Below are positions 37,753-44,972 of a DNA stretch of 64,000 nucleotides, piece by piece. The stretch spans positions 1-64,000 of the forward strand of contig DASZLX010000035.1 in NCBI GenBank assembly GCA_035552155.1, in the 5' to 3' direction. The notes under the pieces are model-generated. The model made no database searches. It had not been told where the DNA came from and saw only the letters and a program-made list of their open reading frames with translations. Every line of letters begins with the position of its first letter. Positions within the stretch are counted from its first letter, which is position 1. A program made the position numbers and the translations under genes. Origin of the DNA: DASXHY01 sp035552155 (GTDB taxonomy: Bacteria; Verrucomicrobiota; Verrucomicrobiia; Limisphaerales; DASXHY01).

Positions 37753-38444
37753 TTCCTTGTCGTTTCCAGCCTTTCTCTAAAACTTCTCCCCACCACGATT
37801 CCAATCACACTTCCAATAATGGCTCCAGCCACAAACTCCGAGAGCCAGTGAATGGTCACCGAAACCGCCAGGCCGACATAAAACGCATACAGCAACGCCG
37901 CCACCATCAGCCACCGATTCTTGGGGTACAGCGCAACCAGGCACAGCATCATCGCAAACGCGATCGTCGTGTGCGACGACGGCCAGCCCCAAAAAACGCC
38001 GCCTCGCAAAAAACCAAATTGAAACCCGTGACTGCTGTCCATCTCAGCCGTTGCAATTGGTAATTTCATGCGCCAGTGGTGCGGCGGCGGGAGCCGGCCA
38101 GTAAACGTTTTGTAGGCGCAGGAAATGAGGTATCCCAGCAGCGCCGCCTGGCCCAGCGCCCAACCGGTAGTCACCGACCGCCGACTTTTTCCTATCGCGC
38201 CAATTATCAGAAGCAGCAACGTCCCGGCCACCGGCAGGAATGTCCCAATCCGGATTGCCGGCCAGGCGAGCCGCACAAAAGCCTCACCCCGAGTTGCCTG
38301 GTAATAAGCCCAGTCGCCACCAGATGTGACAATCGCAATGGTCAGAACAATTGCCATCGCATGCCACCACAGATTGCGACCACGAAAGATGGCGAGAACA
38401 TTTTGCGGCAGCCGATGGAAAAGCTCGGGCATGAAGCGGAGCAT
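37749..38444 (-). CDS. PAP2-superfamily membrane phosphatase-like protein, degenerate motifs
   Basis: 231 residues, about six spans. The three PAP2 motifs are recognisable but altered: KTFTGRLPPP (usual KxxxGRxRP, the second Arg is Pro), WPSSHTT (usual PSGH, His kept) and VSVTIHWLSEFVAG (usual SRxxxxxHxxxD; His kept, Asp is Glu and the Arg seems absent). The family removes phosphate from lipid phosphates such as phosphatidate or undecaprenyl diphosphate. With these changes it may act poorly or on a different substrate. Tail-to-tail with olsA by a four-base overlap, so a lipid link is plausible. Confidence 0.75.
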   Translation of the reverse strand: MLRFMPELFHRLPQNVLAIFRGRNLWWHAMAIVLTIAIVTSGGDWAYYQATRGEAFVRLAWPAIRIGTFLPVAGTLLLLIIGAIGKSRRSVTTGWALGQAALLGYLISCAYKTFTGRLPPPHHWRMKLPIATAEMDSSHGFQFGFLRGGVFWGWPSSHTTIAFAMMLCLVALYPKNRWLMVAALLYAFYVGLAVSVTIHWLSEFVAGAIIGSVIGIVVGRSFRERLETTRN

Positions 38445-38768
38445 AGTTGAACCCCCAACTCATTGACCATCGCGGAATCTCACCGGAACCCTTGCTTACG
38501 GGATTCAGTTCGATGCAGACCATCGGATGGCCTTCTCTTTAGCCTCTGGGATACGAGCTGGCGCTCCGGCATAATAGCGCGGGACGCACTGCACCACTCG
38601 GGGGGCCGAGCATCCGGTGCGACCGAAAGGGAGGGTCAAATGACCGAACGCGCGCTCTGATCTCCCTCTCCCCCATGAAATGGCGGAGAGGGCCGGGGTG
38701 AGGGCGTGCTCATCATTCTTAATGGAGCACCAGATTCAGCAAGATGCTAAAATGCCCGGCGCGGCCAC
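38445..38768. other. Intergenic region with an imperfect palindrome
   Basis: No gene seen. 38661-38704 holds CCCTCTCC (38664-38671) pairing with GGAGAGGG (38685-38692), then CCGGGGTGAGGG; it looks like another dispersed repeat. Nothing else stands out. Confidence 0.5.
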
Positions 38769-39794
38769 TTAGCGTCCCACCCACAAGACATCCAGATTCC
38801 CCGGACCACCACGTCCGCGCCGCTGTCCGCCCCCATTTGCCTCCGGCGCGGCTCCCGGCATCCGCTCGGTGCAGATCAAAACAATCCGGTTGTTCTTCGT
38901 ATCGAGCGATGAAGTTTTGCAGCCAGCCTTGGTTTGCACCGTTTGTTCCACCGCAAAACTCGTGGGGCTGCTTTCCTTGATAATGGTCAACGTGCCGTCC
39001 CGTTGCGAACTCCACGCCTCCATCGTGCTGGGGTTGAAGCCGCCACCATCCGTGCCGTTGCCAATGGGCAGCGTGGCCAGCACCTTGCCGGTGTCGGCGT
39101 TCAGCACCACACACACGCTCGGGTCCGCGCACATCGCGAATAGGATATGATTTTTAATATCCAACCCCAGGCCACCCGGCTCGCCCGCGCCTTCGCCCAG
39201 ATCATATTTCGTAATAAGCTTGCGCGTCTTGACATCGATCACGGCGATTTTTTTCTCGTTCTCGACGTCCGCATATAATTTCCCCTGCCCATCGCTTTGC
39301 GCCTGCTCCATTGCGCCACCCACTTCTATAGTCCCGACCACCGAACCGTCCTTCGGTTCGATCACCGTGATGCTCGGCTCCTGATGGCTGAAAATAAAAA
39401 CCTTGTCCGTCAACGGCTCCAGCAGGATGCCGTCCGGCCGCCCCTGAACTTCGATGCTCTTGATCTTCTGCAGCGTCTCGGTGTCGAACATGCCAATCTG
39501 CGGGCTGCTGCTGAACCCGTGATGCGTGGCGGTGTCGATGGCCACGCCGTGACCGCCGACGTTCGTGATGGTCCCGATGTATTTGTGATCGTCCAGGCCG
39601 AACACAAAGGTACTGCCGCCGCGCGGCACATAGACGCGCCGGGCATCGTTGTCGGCATACACATAATCAATGCCGCCGCTGCCCATCAGCTGGACGGTAT
39701 CGAGAACTTTGTAGGGAGCATCGGTTTGGGCGAGAATGTTGCCGGCAAAAAGACAAACCCCGGCTGCGGAAACGAGATTCAATAGAGTTTTCAT
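38769..39794 (-). CDS. Exported YncE-like beta-propeller protein
   Basis: 341 residues with a signal peptide (about 1-22). Repeated blades with the YncE/YVTN pattern are visible: FVFGLDDHKYIGTITNVGGHGVAID, GMFDTETLQKIKSIEVQGRPDGILLEP, TVIEPKDGSVVGTIEVGG, AVIDVKTRKLITKYDLG and VVLNADTGKVLATLPIGNG. A Gly/Arg-rich stretch near the end (NGGGQRRGRGGPGN) is unusual. Such propellers bind ligands or DNA outside the cytoplasm and often have no catalytic role. Single gene. Function unknown. Confidence 0.78.
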   Translation of the reverse strand: MKTLLNLVSAAGVCLFAGNILAQTDAPYKVLDTVQLMGSGGIDYVYADNDARRVYVPRGGSTFVFGLDDHKYIGTITNVGGHGVAIDTATHHGFSSSPQIGMFDTETLQKIKSIEVQGRPDGILLEPLTDKVFIFSHQEPSITVIEPKDGSVVGTIEVGGAMEQAQSDGQGKLYADVENEKKIAVIDVKTRKLITKYDLGEGAGEPGGLGLDIKNHILFAMCADPSVCVVLNADTGKVLATLPIGNGTDGGGFNPSTMEAWSSQRDGTLTIIKESSPTSFAVEQTVQTKAGCKTSSLDTKNNRIVLICTERMPGAAPEANGGGQRRGRGGPGNLDVLWVGR

Positions 39795-40003
39795 AAGATG
39801 AAACGGATGTCGATCATTGTGGTCAGTGACAACTCATTCCACCCCCACACTCCTTAATCAATAACTTTTCGGATTATGACAGAAAATTCACTCTTTGATA
39901 ACGCCGGATGGCGTGCCAGAACTGGTTGATTGGGATTGACAACCGGGGCGGATTTGACATTGTGTCGATGTTCGAATCAGAGAGATTTAACCTTACTACA
40001 ATT

Positions 40004-40927
40004 ATGAAGCGAATCATCAAAATCGGGGGAGTTTTACTGGCATTTGTGGCGCCTGCCGCCTTCGCTCAAGTCATCAATTTTCACGATCCGCAACAATTCT
40101 CCGGCGCATATAACCTGTTGTATTTCGGCCAAGGCGCCTACTCCGACCCGGGCAACAATGTTTGGAACGGGTTCAACGCCTCTCCGGGCGCTGGTCCGGG
40201 CAGCACATTTAACTATGGGCCGGCCAATCCCTATCCCGCCACTGGTGGGAGTCCCGGAAATCCCTACGCCGCTTATGGCGCTAATGGCGCCACCACCGGC
40301 AGCGGCGCGGTGTTGTTCGGCACGGGCGGCACGATTGATAGTTCGGGCAATCCCACCTCAACGCCTGCCGGCAACGCAACTTCCGCCGGGTTGCTCAGTC
40401 CGATTACCTTAAGCATGTTTTACGGTCGCGATAACGGAGCGGCTGGCGGTTCCACGCAGGGACAACCGTCGTGGCTCCTCACCGCCGCTGCCATCGTTGA
40501 CGGCACCGATAGCGGGGCGGGTACCAGTCTTGCGCCACTGGGCACGTTTGCTCTGCATAACGTTACCCAAGGCCAGGTTTACGACTTATTCCTCTACGGA
40601 CAAAACTACGATGCCACGCGCGGAGCGAGCTTCTCGCTCAACGGCGCCAATGGCGGAACCGCGGTCGGCGGCTTTACCTCGACCATCAACACCGGCGTGA
40701 GGAACAGTTTTGTTCTCGGCAATAACTATGTTGAATTTACCGGCGTGATGGCGGACTCGAACGGGAACATCAGCGGTTCATGGGGCGCCGTCAGTAATCC
40801 CTTTAGCGGACTTTCAGGCGAAGGCGACTTCAACGGTTTGCAACTGGTCGCCGTTCCCGAACCCGGCATGATCGCGTTGCTCGGCATGGGCCTGGCGGGA
40901 ATGTTCGCCTGGCGTCGCCGTAAATAA
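40004..40927 (+). CDS. PEP-CTERM-anchored exported protein
   Basis: 307 residues from the ATG at 40004, chosen because it begins a signal peptide (RIIKIGGVLLAFVAPAAFAQ); the open frame runs back to 39908. The mature part is Gly/Asn/Ser/Thr-rich with no known domain. The C-terminus is a textbook PEP-CTERM tail: AVPEPG, a hydrophobic span (MIALLGMGLAGMFAW) and RRRK. PEP-CTERM proteins are processed by an exosortase (EpsH/XrtA type) and placed on the cell surface or in exopolysaccharide; no exosortase is in this window. A strong terminator follows 20 bases after the stop. Confidence 0.88.
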   Translation: MKRIIKIGGVLLAFVAPAAFAQVINFHDPQQFSGAYNLLYFGQGAYSDPGNNVWNGFNASPGAGPGSTFNYGPANPYPATGGSPGNPYAAYGANGATTGSGAVLFGTGGTIDSSGNPTSTPAGNATSAGLLSPITLSMFYGRDNGAAGGSTQGQPSWLLTAAAIVDGTDSGAGTSLAPLGTFALHNVTQGQVYDLFLYGQNYDATRGASFSLNGANGGTAVGGFTSTINTGVRNSFVLGNNYVEFTGVMADSNGNISGSWGAVSNPFSGLSGEGDFNGLQLVAVPEPGMIALLGMGLAGMFAWRRRK

Positions 40928-40946
40928 TCGAACATTTTTTTCACCA

Positions 40947-40976
40947 GCGGCCTTCGGAAACGAAGGCCGCTTTTTT
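40947..40976 (+). terminator. Rho-independent terminator after the PEP-CTERM gene
   Basis: Perfect 10-bp stem GCGGCCTTCG (40947-40956) / CGAAGGCCGC (40961-40970) with GAAA loop and TTTTTT. Very strong intrinsic terminator for the + strand. Confidence 0.92.
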
Positions 40977-40990
40977 ATGCCTGTGGTAGC

Positions 40991-41033
40991 GGACGGCGCG
41001 CTTGCGCCGTCCGCGCCGCGTTCAGCGCGGCGC
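40991..41033. repeat. Two tandem GC-rich hairpins
   Basis: GGACGGCGC (40991-40999) pairs with GCGCCGTCC (41004-41012); directly after, GCGCCGCG (41013-41020) pairs with CGCGGCGC (41026-41033). They lie between the PEP-CTERM terminator and the stop of the convergent sulfotransferase gene, where they could end its transcript. Confidence 0.55.
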
Positions 41034-41069
41034 AAAGTCTCACAGCATTCCCGCCCATCGGGCACGCGC

Positions 41070-42617
41070 TTACTCGTATCCGAAAGCTTTCACGAACGGC
41101 TCAAGTTTCGGCAGCCACGGTTCGAAATATTTCTGATAATGACGCCAGCGGCCCACGGCGCTTTTGAACACGGGTTTTGCTACGTCAGAGTAGGTTGGAG
41201 AACGCACGACTTTTTGCTGCGCATGTTCGTTAAATCGCAGCACGCGCTCGTCCCACGGCACGCCGAGAAATTCCAGCACCCGGCGCGCGACCGATTCGAG
41301 ATCCGTCACCATGTCCTCATACCGCACTTCTATCCACGGATTGAGCATCCGCGGCGCCATGGTCCGCCAGAAGCCCATCAATGATTCGTATTCTTCAATG
41401 ACCCCGCCAATTGTCAGCACTGAAGCGCTCGTCACGTTGAGCGGAAGCGGCTGCATAAAAAAGCTGAGGCATACATCGCGCGGATCGCGAATAGCGATGA
41501 TGAATTTGGTTTCAGGAAGCATCCGGATCAACGCCGGCACAAGCGTGGTCAGTGAAGGATTTTTATCGATCAACAGGCGGCTGCCGATGACTCCCCCGCT
41601 GAAAGCTTCCACGCTGCGAAAATATTCTTCGCGCATCTGTCCCAGCGCGAGGGGCGTCGCCGATTCCAAAATCGACAACATGCCGGCGTTGTCCGGAAAG
41701 CGCTGCCGATGTCCCATATACGTTTCAAAAAAGATCGGCGTCTCCTCGACGGAAACAATGTCCGGATGCGAATCCAGCACCTGCTCCAGCAGCGTGGTGC
41801 CGGACCGCGGATTGCCGCCCAGCAACGCCACCCGGCGCGGAGGCTGGAGCGCTTCACCCGCGTCAAACCAGCGTTGGAGCACCTCGGCGGTGATATTGGC
41901 CGCGGCTTCCCTCAAGTGCGCATGGGTGGATTGCTGCGCGGAAGCGTAACGCTCGGCGTGTGGGCGAAACAACTCTTTGGCGGTGACGAACGCAGCCATG
42001 GCTTCATCATAACGCGCCTGCCGATCGAGAATCGCGCCAAGCTCATACCAGCCGCGAATGCGCGTGGACCAGGATTCGGCGTCGCTGCGAGCCAGGATCG
42101 GGCGAAGAATTTTTTCCGCTTCATCGAGGCGTCCCGCGAGCCGGTCTAGCCGAGCCCGCACCAGCAAGGCGAGCGGCAATCCGGGTTCGAGGCGCAACGC
42201 GCGGTCCACGAGTTCGCCGGCTTTGTCGAGCGAGCGGAAGCGTTCGTGGATCTCGGCGAGTTTGACGAATGTATCCGGCGCGGCATCCTTCTGTTCAGCG
42301 GCCTGCTCGAAATAATTGCGGGCCATTTCGAAGCGGCTAAAGTTGCGGGAGTACGTGCCGGCCATAACGAGGGCTTCGGACTTGTTCGGCGCGATACGGA
42401 TCGCCTGGTCGAAATAGCGTTCCGCGGCAGTGTAATCATAGCGAATGCCACAGGCGAGGCCGAGGTCCAGCAGAAGGCGGTGATTGGCGGGGTCCAGGCG
42501 GCACGCGCGCTCCATAAGCTCGAAATATTGCGGGAAATCGCGTCGGCGCCAGCATTCCGCCGCCTGCTGAAGCAAGCGCGACAACGAGCCCTGGGAAATC
42601 AACTGCGGTCGTTTCAT
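41070..42617 (-). CDS. TPR-repeat sulfotransferase
   Basis: 515 residues from the ATG at 42617 (42686 would add 23 less convincing residues). Residues up to about 240 are tetratricopeptide repeats (for example AERYFDQAIRIAPNKSEALVMAG, AAFVTAKELF). The C-terminal half is a sulfotransferase: the 5'-phosphosulfate loop LLGGNPRSGTTLLEQVLDSH and the 3'-phosphate motif IRDPRDVCLSFF, with VRYEDMVTDLE and VLEFLGVPWDE after it. It would transfer sulfate from PAPS to a glycan or protein; the family is common in bacteria with sulfated surface polymers. No partner gene is adjacent. Divergent from hsp20. Confidence 0.85.
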   Translation of the reverse strand: MKRPQLISQGSLSRLLQQAAECWRRRDFPQYFELMERACRLDPANHRLLLDLGLACGIRYDYTAAERYFDQAIRIAPNKSEALVMAGTYSRNFSRFEMARNYFEQAAEQKDAAPDTFVKLAEIHERFRSLDKAGELVDRALRLEPGLPLALLVRARLDRLAGRLDEAEKILRPILARSDAESWSTRIRGWYELGAILDRQARYDEAMAAFVTAKELFRPHAERYASAQQSTHAHLREAAANITAEVLQRWFDAGEALQPPRRVALLGGNPRSGTTLLEQVLDSHPDIVSVEETPIFFETYMGHRQRFPDNAGMLSILESATPLALGQMREEYFRSVEAFSGGVIGSRLLIDKNPSLTTLVPALIRMLPETKFIIAIRDPRDVCLSFFMQPLPLNVTSASVLTIGGVIEEYESLMGFWRTMAPRMLNPWIEVRYEDMVTDLESVARRVLEFLGVPWDERVLRFNEHAQQKVVRSPTYSDVAKPVFKSAVGRWRHYQKYFEPWLPKLEPFVKAFGYE

Positions 42618-42744
42618 CTTCGCAACACCACAACCATACTGGCTGCCCAGGGAGCCGATGGCTACCGTATTTTTGAAAACGCGCAATACCGTTCGCCTCT
42701 ATTACGGCGACGTAACCGGCGAAAAAAAACGAATTTTTTGCCCC

Positions 42745-42806
42745 TTGAACTCCTGCCCCGTGAGTCCGAAATTGAGATAGAGTATAACCTTTTGAAAGGA
42801 GTTCGA
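42745..42806 (+). promoter_or_regulatory. Leader hairpin that can mask the hsp20 ribosome-binding site (candidate RNA thermometer)
   Basis: TTGAACTCCT (42745-42754) can pair over ten positions, one a G-U, with AGGAGTTCGA (42797-42806), which contains most of the AAAGGAG Shine-Dalgarno (42795-42801). The loop is 42 nt. A TATAAC at 42783-42788 could be a -10 instead, in which case the left arm would not be transcribed. Confidence 0.4.
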
Positions 42807-42811
42807 TTGTT

Positions 42812-43249
42812 ATGAGACTAATGAGAAAACCCGGATCGGAAATGTCGTTGTCGCGCCTGCGGAACCAGTTGGATCAAATGTTCGAGCCTGATTTCGCCTT
42901 AAGCGATTTGTTTAATGGCGGCTGGATGCCGGCGATTGACGTGATGGAAAGCAAAGACAAATTGACGGTCAAAGCGGAACTGCCCGGATTCAAACGGGAA
43001 GACCTCGATGTGTCCGTCCATGAAAACAACCTCGTCATCTCCGGCGAACGCAAGACCGAAGACGAACAAAAAGAGGCGGAATTTTATCGCTCGGAACGCT
43101 TCTACGGGCGGTTCCAACGCTCGATCTCGCTTCCCTACAGCGTGGACACCGGAAAAATCGATGCCCGCTATCGCGACGGGGTCTTGACCATCACGCTTCC
43201 AAAAAGCGAACAAGCCAAGGCAAAACAAATCCAGGTGGCGGCGGATTAA
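42812..43249 (+). CDS. hsp20: Small heat-shock protein, Hsp20/alpha-crystallin family
   Basis: 145 residues. The alpha-crystallin domain spans about 42-140: PAIDVMESKDKLTVKAELPG, DLDVSVHENNLVISGER, FYRSERFYGRFQRSISLP and the GVLTITLPK motif near the end. It is an ATP-independent chaperone that holds unfolded proteins under heat or other stress. It has one of the few clear Shine-Dalgarno sequences of the window (GAAAGGAG, 42794-42801, ten bases before the ATG). A leader hairpin may mask that site, which would make synthesis temperature dependent. Monocistronic, followed by a GC stem-loop. Confidence 0.93.
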   Translation: MRLMRKPGSEMSLSRLRNQLDQMFEPDFALSDLFNGGWMPAIDVMESKDKLTVKAELPGFKREDLDVSVHENNLVISGERKTEDEQKEAEFYRSERFYGRFQRSISLPYSVDTGKIDARYRDGVLTITLPKSEQAKAKQIQVAAD

Positions 43250-43270
43250 CTGATTAATTAAAAGTTCGCC

Positions 43271-43302
43271 GGCGCGTTCGGTATTTACGTTCCGAACGCG
43301 CC
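43271..43302. terminator. Possible bidirectional stem-loop between hsp20 and the efflux operon
   Basis: Perfect 11-bp arms GGCGCGTTCGG (43271-43281) and CCGAACGCGCC (43292-43302), loop TATTTACGTT. Located between convergent stops (43249 and 43306). No T-run, so only probable. Confidence 0.45.
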
Positions 43303-43305
43303 AAC

Positions 43306-44862
43306 TCATTTCCCGGCCGCCTGTTTTCCCGGCGGCTTCGTCAAATCCCCTGACCAACCTCCGCCAAGGGCTTTGATTAACTGCACGGTTGCCGTCATCT
43401 GGTTGAGCCGCAACCCCACCGCCGTACGTTGATTTCCCAACAACGTCGTCTGCGCGGTAATCACGTTCAGATAACTGTCGATGCCCAGGCGGTAGCGATC
43501 ATTGGCCAGGTTGAGATAGCGTTGAGACGACGCCACCGCGGCATCTTCCTGTTGAATTTCCCGCGAGAGCAGGCGCAGCGCGGCGAGATTATCTTCTACG
43601 TCCTGAAACGCGCCGAGCACGGTTTGCCGATAAGTGGCCGCCTGTCCTTGATATTGGGCCTTCGCCTGCGCGGTCACCGCGAACTTATTGCCGGCGTCGA
43701 AAATCGTCTGCGCCGCCGCCGCGCCCAGCGACCACACCAGCGCCGGGCCGCTGAAAAGGTTCACCGTGGACGAGCTTTCGTAGCCGCCCGAAGCGCTCAA
43801 CGTCACGTTCGGAAAATACGCGGAGCGCGCCACGCCGATTTGCGCATTCGCCGCCGCCACGCGCCGTTCAGCCGCGGCAATGTCCGGACGCCGTTCGAGC
43901 AAGCCGGACGGCACGCCGAATGGCACCGCCACCGGTTTCGATTCCAGCGGCTCGGGGGAAAGGGAAAAATCGGCCGGCGCCTTGCCCACCAGCACGGCCA
44001 GCGCGTGCTCGACTTGCGCGCGCTGAATGCCGATATCGGTGGCCTGCGCCGCGGTGCTGTTCAATTGTATCTCCGCCTGGGCGACATCCTGGTCGGACGC
44101 AATGCCCGTATCGTGCCGCACCTGGGTCAACCGGAGCGACTCGCGATAGGCATTGACCGCGTCGTTCAGAAGTTTTTCCTGGGCGTCCAGCGAACGGATT
44201 TGAAAATAATCCGCCGCGACCTCGCTCTGCACGGTCAGCCGGGTATTTTCCAGGTCCGCCAGAGAAGCTTGCGCTTCAAACCGGCTGGCTTTGACCGTGT
44301 TGCGAACGCGCCCCCAGAAATCAGGCTCCCAGGAGGCATCGAGCGGAAGCGAGTATTCGGTGAGGGTGACGCTGTTGCTGGAAATACCCGAACCGGCGCG
44401 CGCCGCCGATTGCCGCGAGCGCGTTACGGAAGGATTCGCGGTCACGGTCGGGAAAAATTGCGAGACGTTCTGCTTCACCACCGCGCGCGCGGACAGAAAA
44501 TTCGCCAGCGCAACCGCCACGGTTTGATTCGAGATATTCACCTGGTCCTCGAGCGTGTTCAATTGCGGATCGTTGAACACTTCCCACCACTTACCGCGCA
44601 GGGCGGCGTCGTTCGGCGTCGCGGTTTTCCAGCCGTCGACTTCCTTGGCGCTGTCGGGCGTCAGTTCCTTGTACGCCGCGGGCGCGGGCGCCGCCGGCTT
44701 TTGGTATTTGGGGGCAAAATTGCACCCCGTCAAAAAAATGACGCCCAGAATCGCCAGGCCCAGAAAATGATGAAGACGATTTCTTCCGCCCTTGGGCGCT
44801 TGGACCGGCGCCACCGCAATCGGCACGTCAAATTGCGGCTCTTCCGCAAAAGAAATTTCCAT
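43306..44862 (-). CDS. Outer-membrane efflux lipoprotein, NodT/OprM type (TolC fold)
   Basis: 518 residues from the ATG at 44862; an in-frame GTG at 44814 and an ATG at 44964 are alternatives. A lipoprotein signal ends in FLTGC (lipidated Cys47), although the region before it is long for such a signal. Then come the features of the family: two internally similar halves, WWEVFNDPQL, SNQTVAVALANF, RPDIAAAERRVAAANAQIGVARSAYFPNVTLSASGGY and AYQGQAA/ALRLLSREIQQED-type helices. It forms the trimeric outer-membrane channel for the RND pump encoded just upstream (111 bases) in the same operon. Confidence 0.9.
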   Translation of the reverse strand: MEISFAEEPQFDVPIAVAPVQAPKGGRNRLHHFLGLAILGVIFLTGCNFAPKYQKPAAPAPAAYKELTPDSAKEVDGWKTATPNDAALRGKWWEVFNDPQLNTLEDQVNISNQTVAVALANFLSARAVVKQNVSQFFPTVTANPSVTRSRQSAARAGSGISSNSVTLTEYSLPLDASWEPDFWGRVRNTVKASRFEAQASLADLENTRLTVQSEVAADYFQIRSLDAQEKLLNDAVNAYRESLRLTQVRHDTGIASDQDVAQAEIQLNSTAAQATDIGIQRAQVEHALAVLVGKAPADFSLSPEPLESKPVAVPFGVPSGLLERRPDIAAAERRVAAANAQIGVARSAYFPNVTLSASGGYESSSTVNLFSGPALVWSLGAAAAQTIFDAGNKFAVTAQAKAQYQGQAATYRQTVLGAFQDVEDNLAALRLLSREIQQEDAAVASSQRYLNLANDRYRLGIDSYLNVITAQTTLLGNQRTAVGLRLNQMTATVQLIKALGGGWSGDLTKPPGKQAAGK

Positions 44863-44972
44863 GAGCCTGGTGGCGCGAGCGTTTTGCCCGCGCATTTCAA
44901 AACGCACGGGCGGGAAAGCCGCGTCACCGGTATCCCGTTTTGAAAATGGTCCAAATCTTTTCATTCGTGAAA

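Noticed and set aside
38463..38660. 65-residue open frame in the PAP2/propeller gap
   Set aside because: Low-complexity product without motif; region looks intergenic.
42741..42769. Heat-shock sigma32-type promoter before hsp20
   Set aside because: CTTGAA is followed too closely by the CCCCGTGAG box; spacing does not fit.
43429..44943. 504-residue open frame opposite the outer-membrane channel gene
   Set aside because: Arg/His-rich product typical of an antisense shadow of a GC-rich gene; the other strand has the TolC-fold protein.
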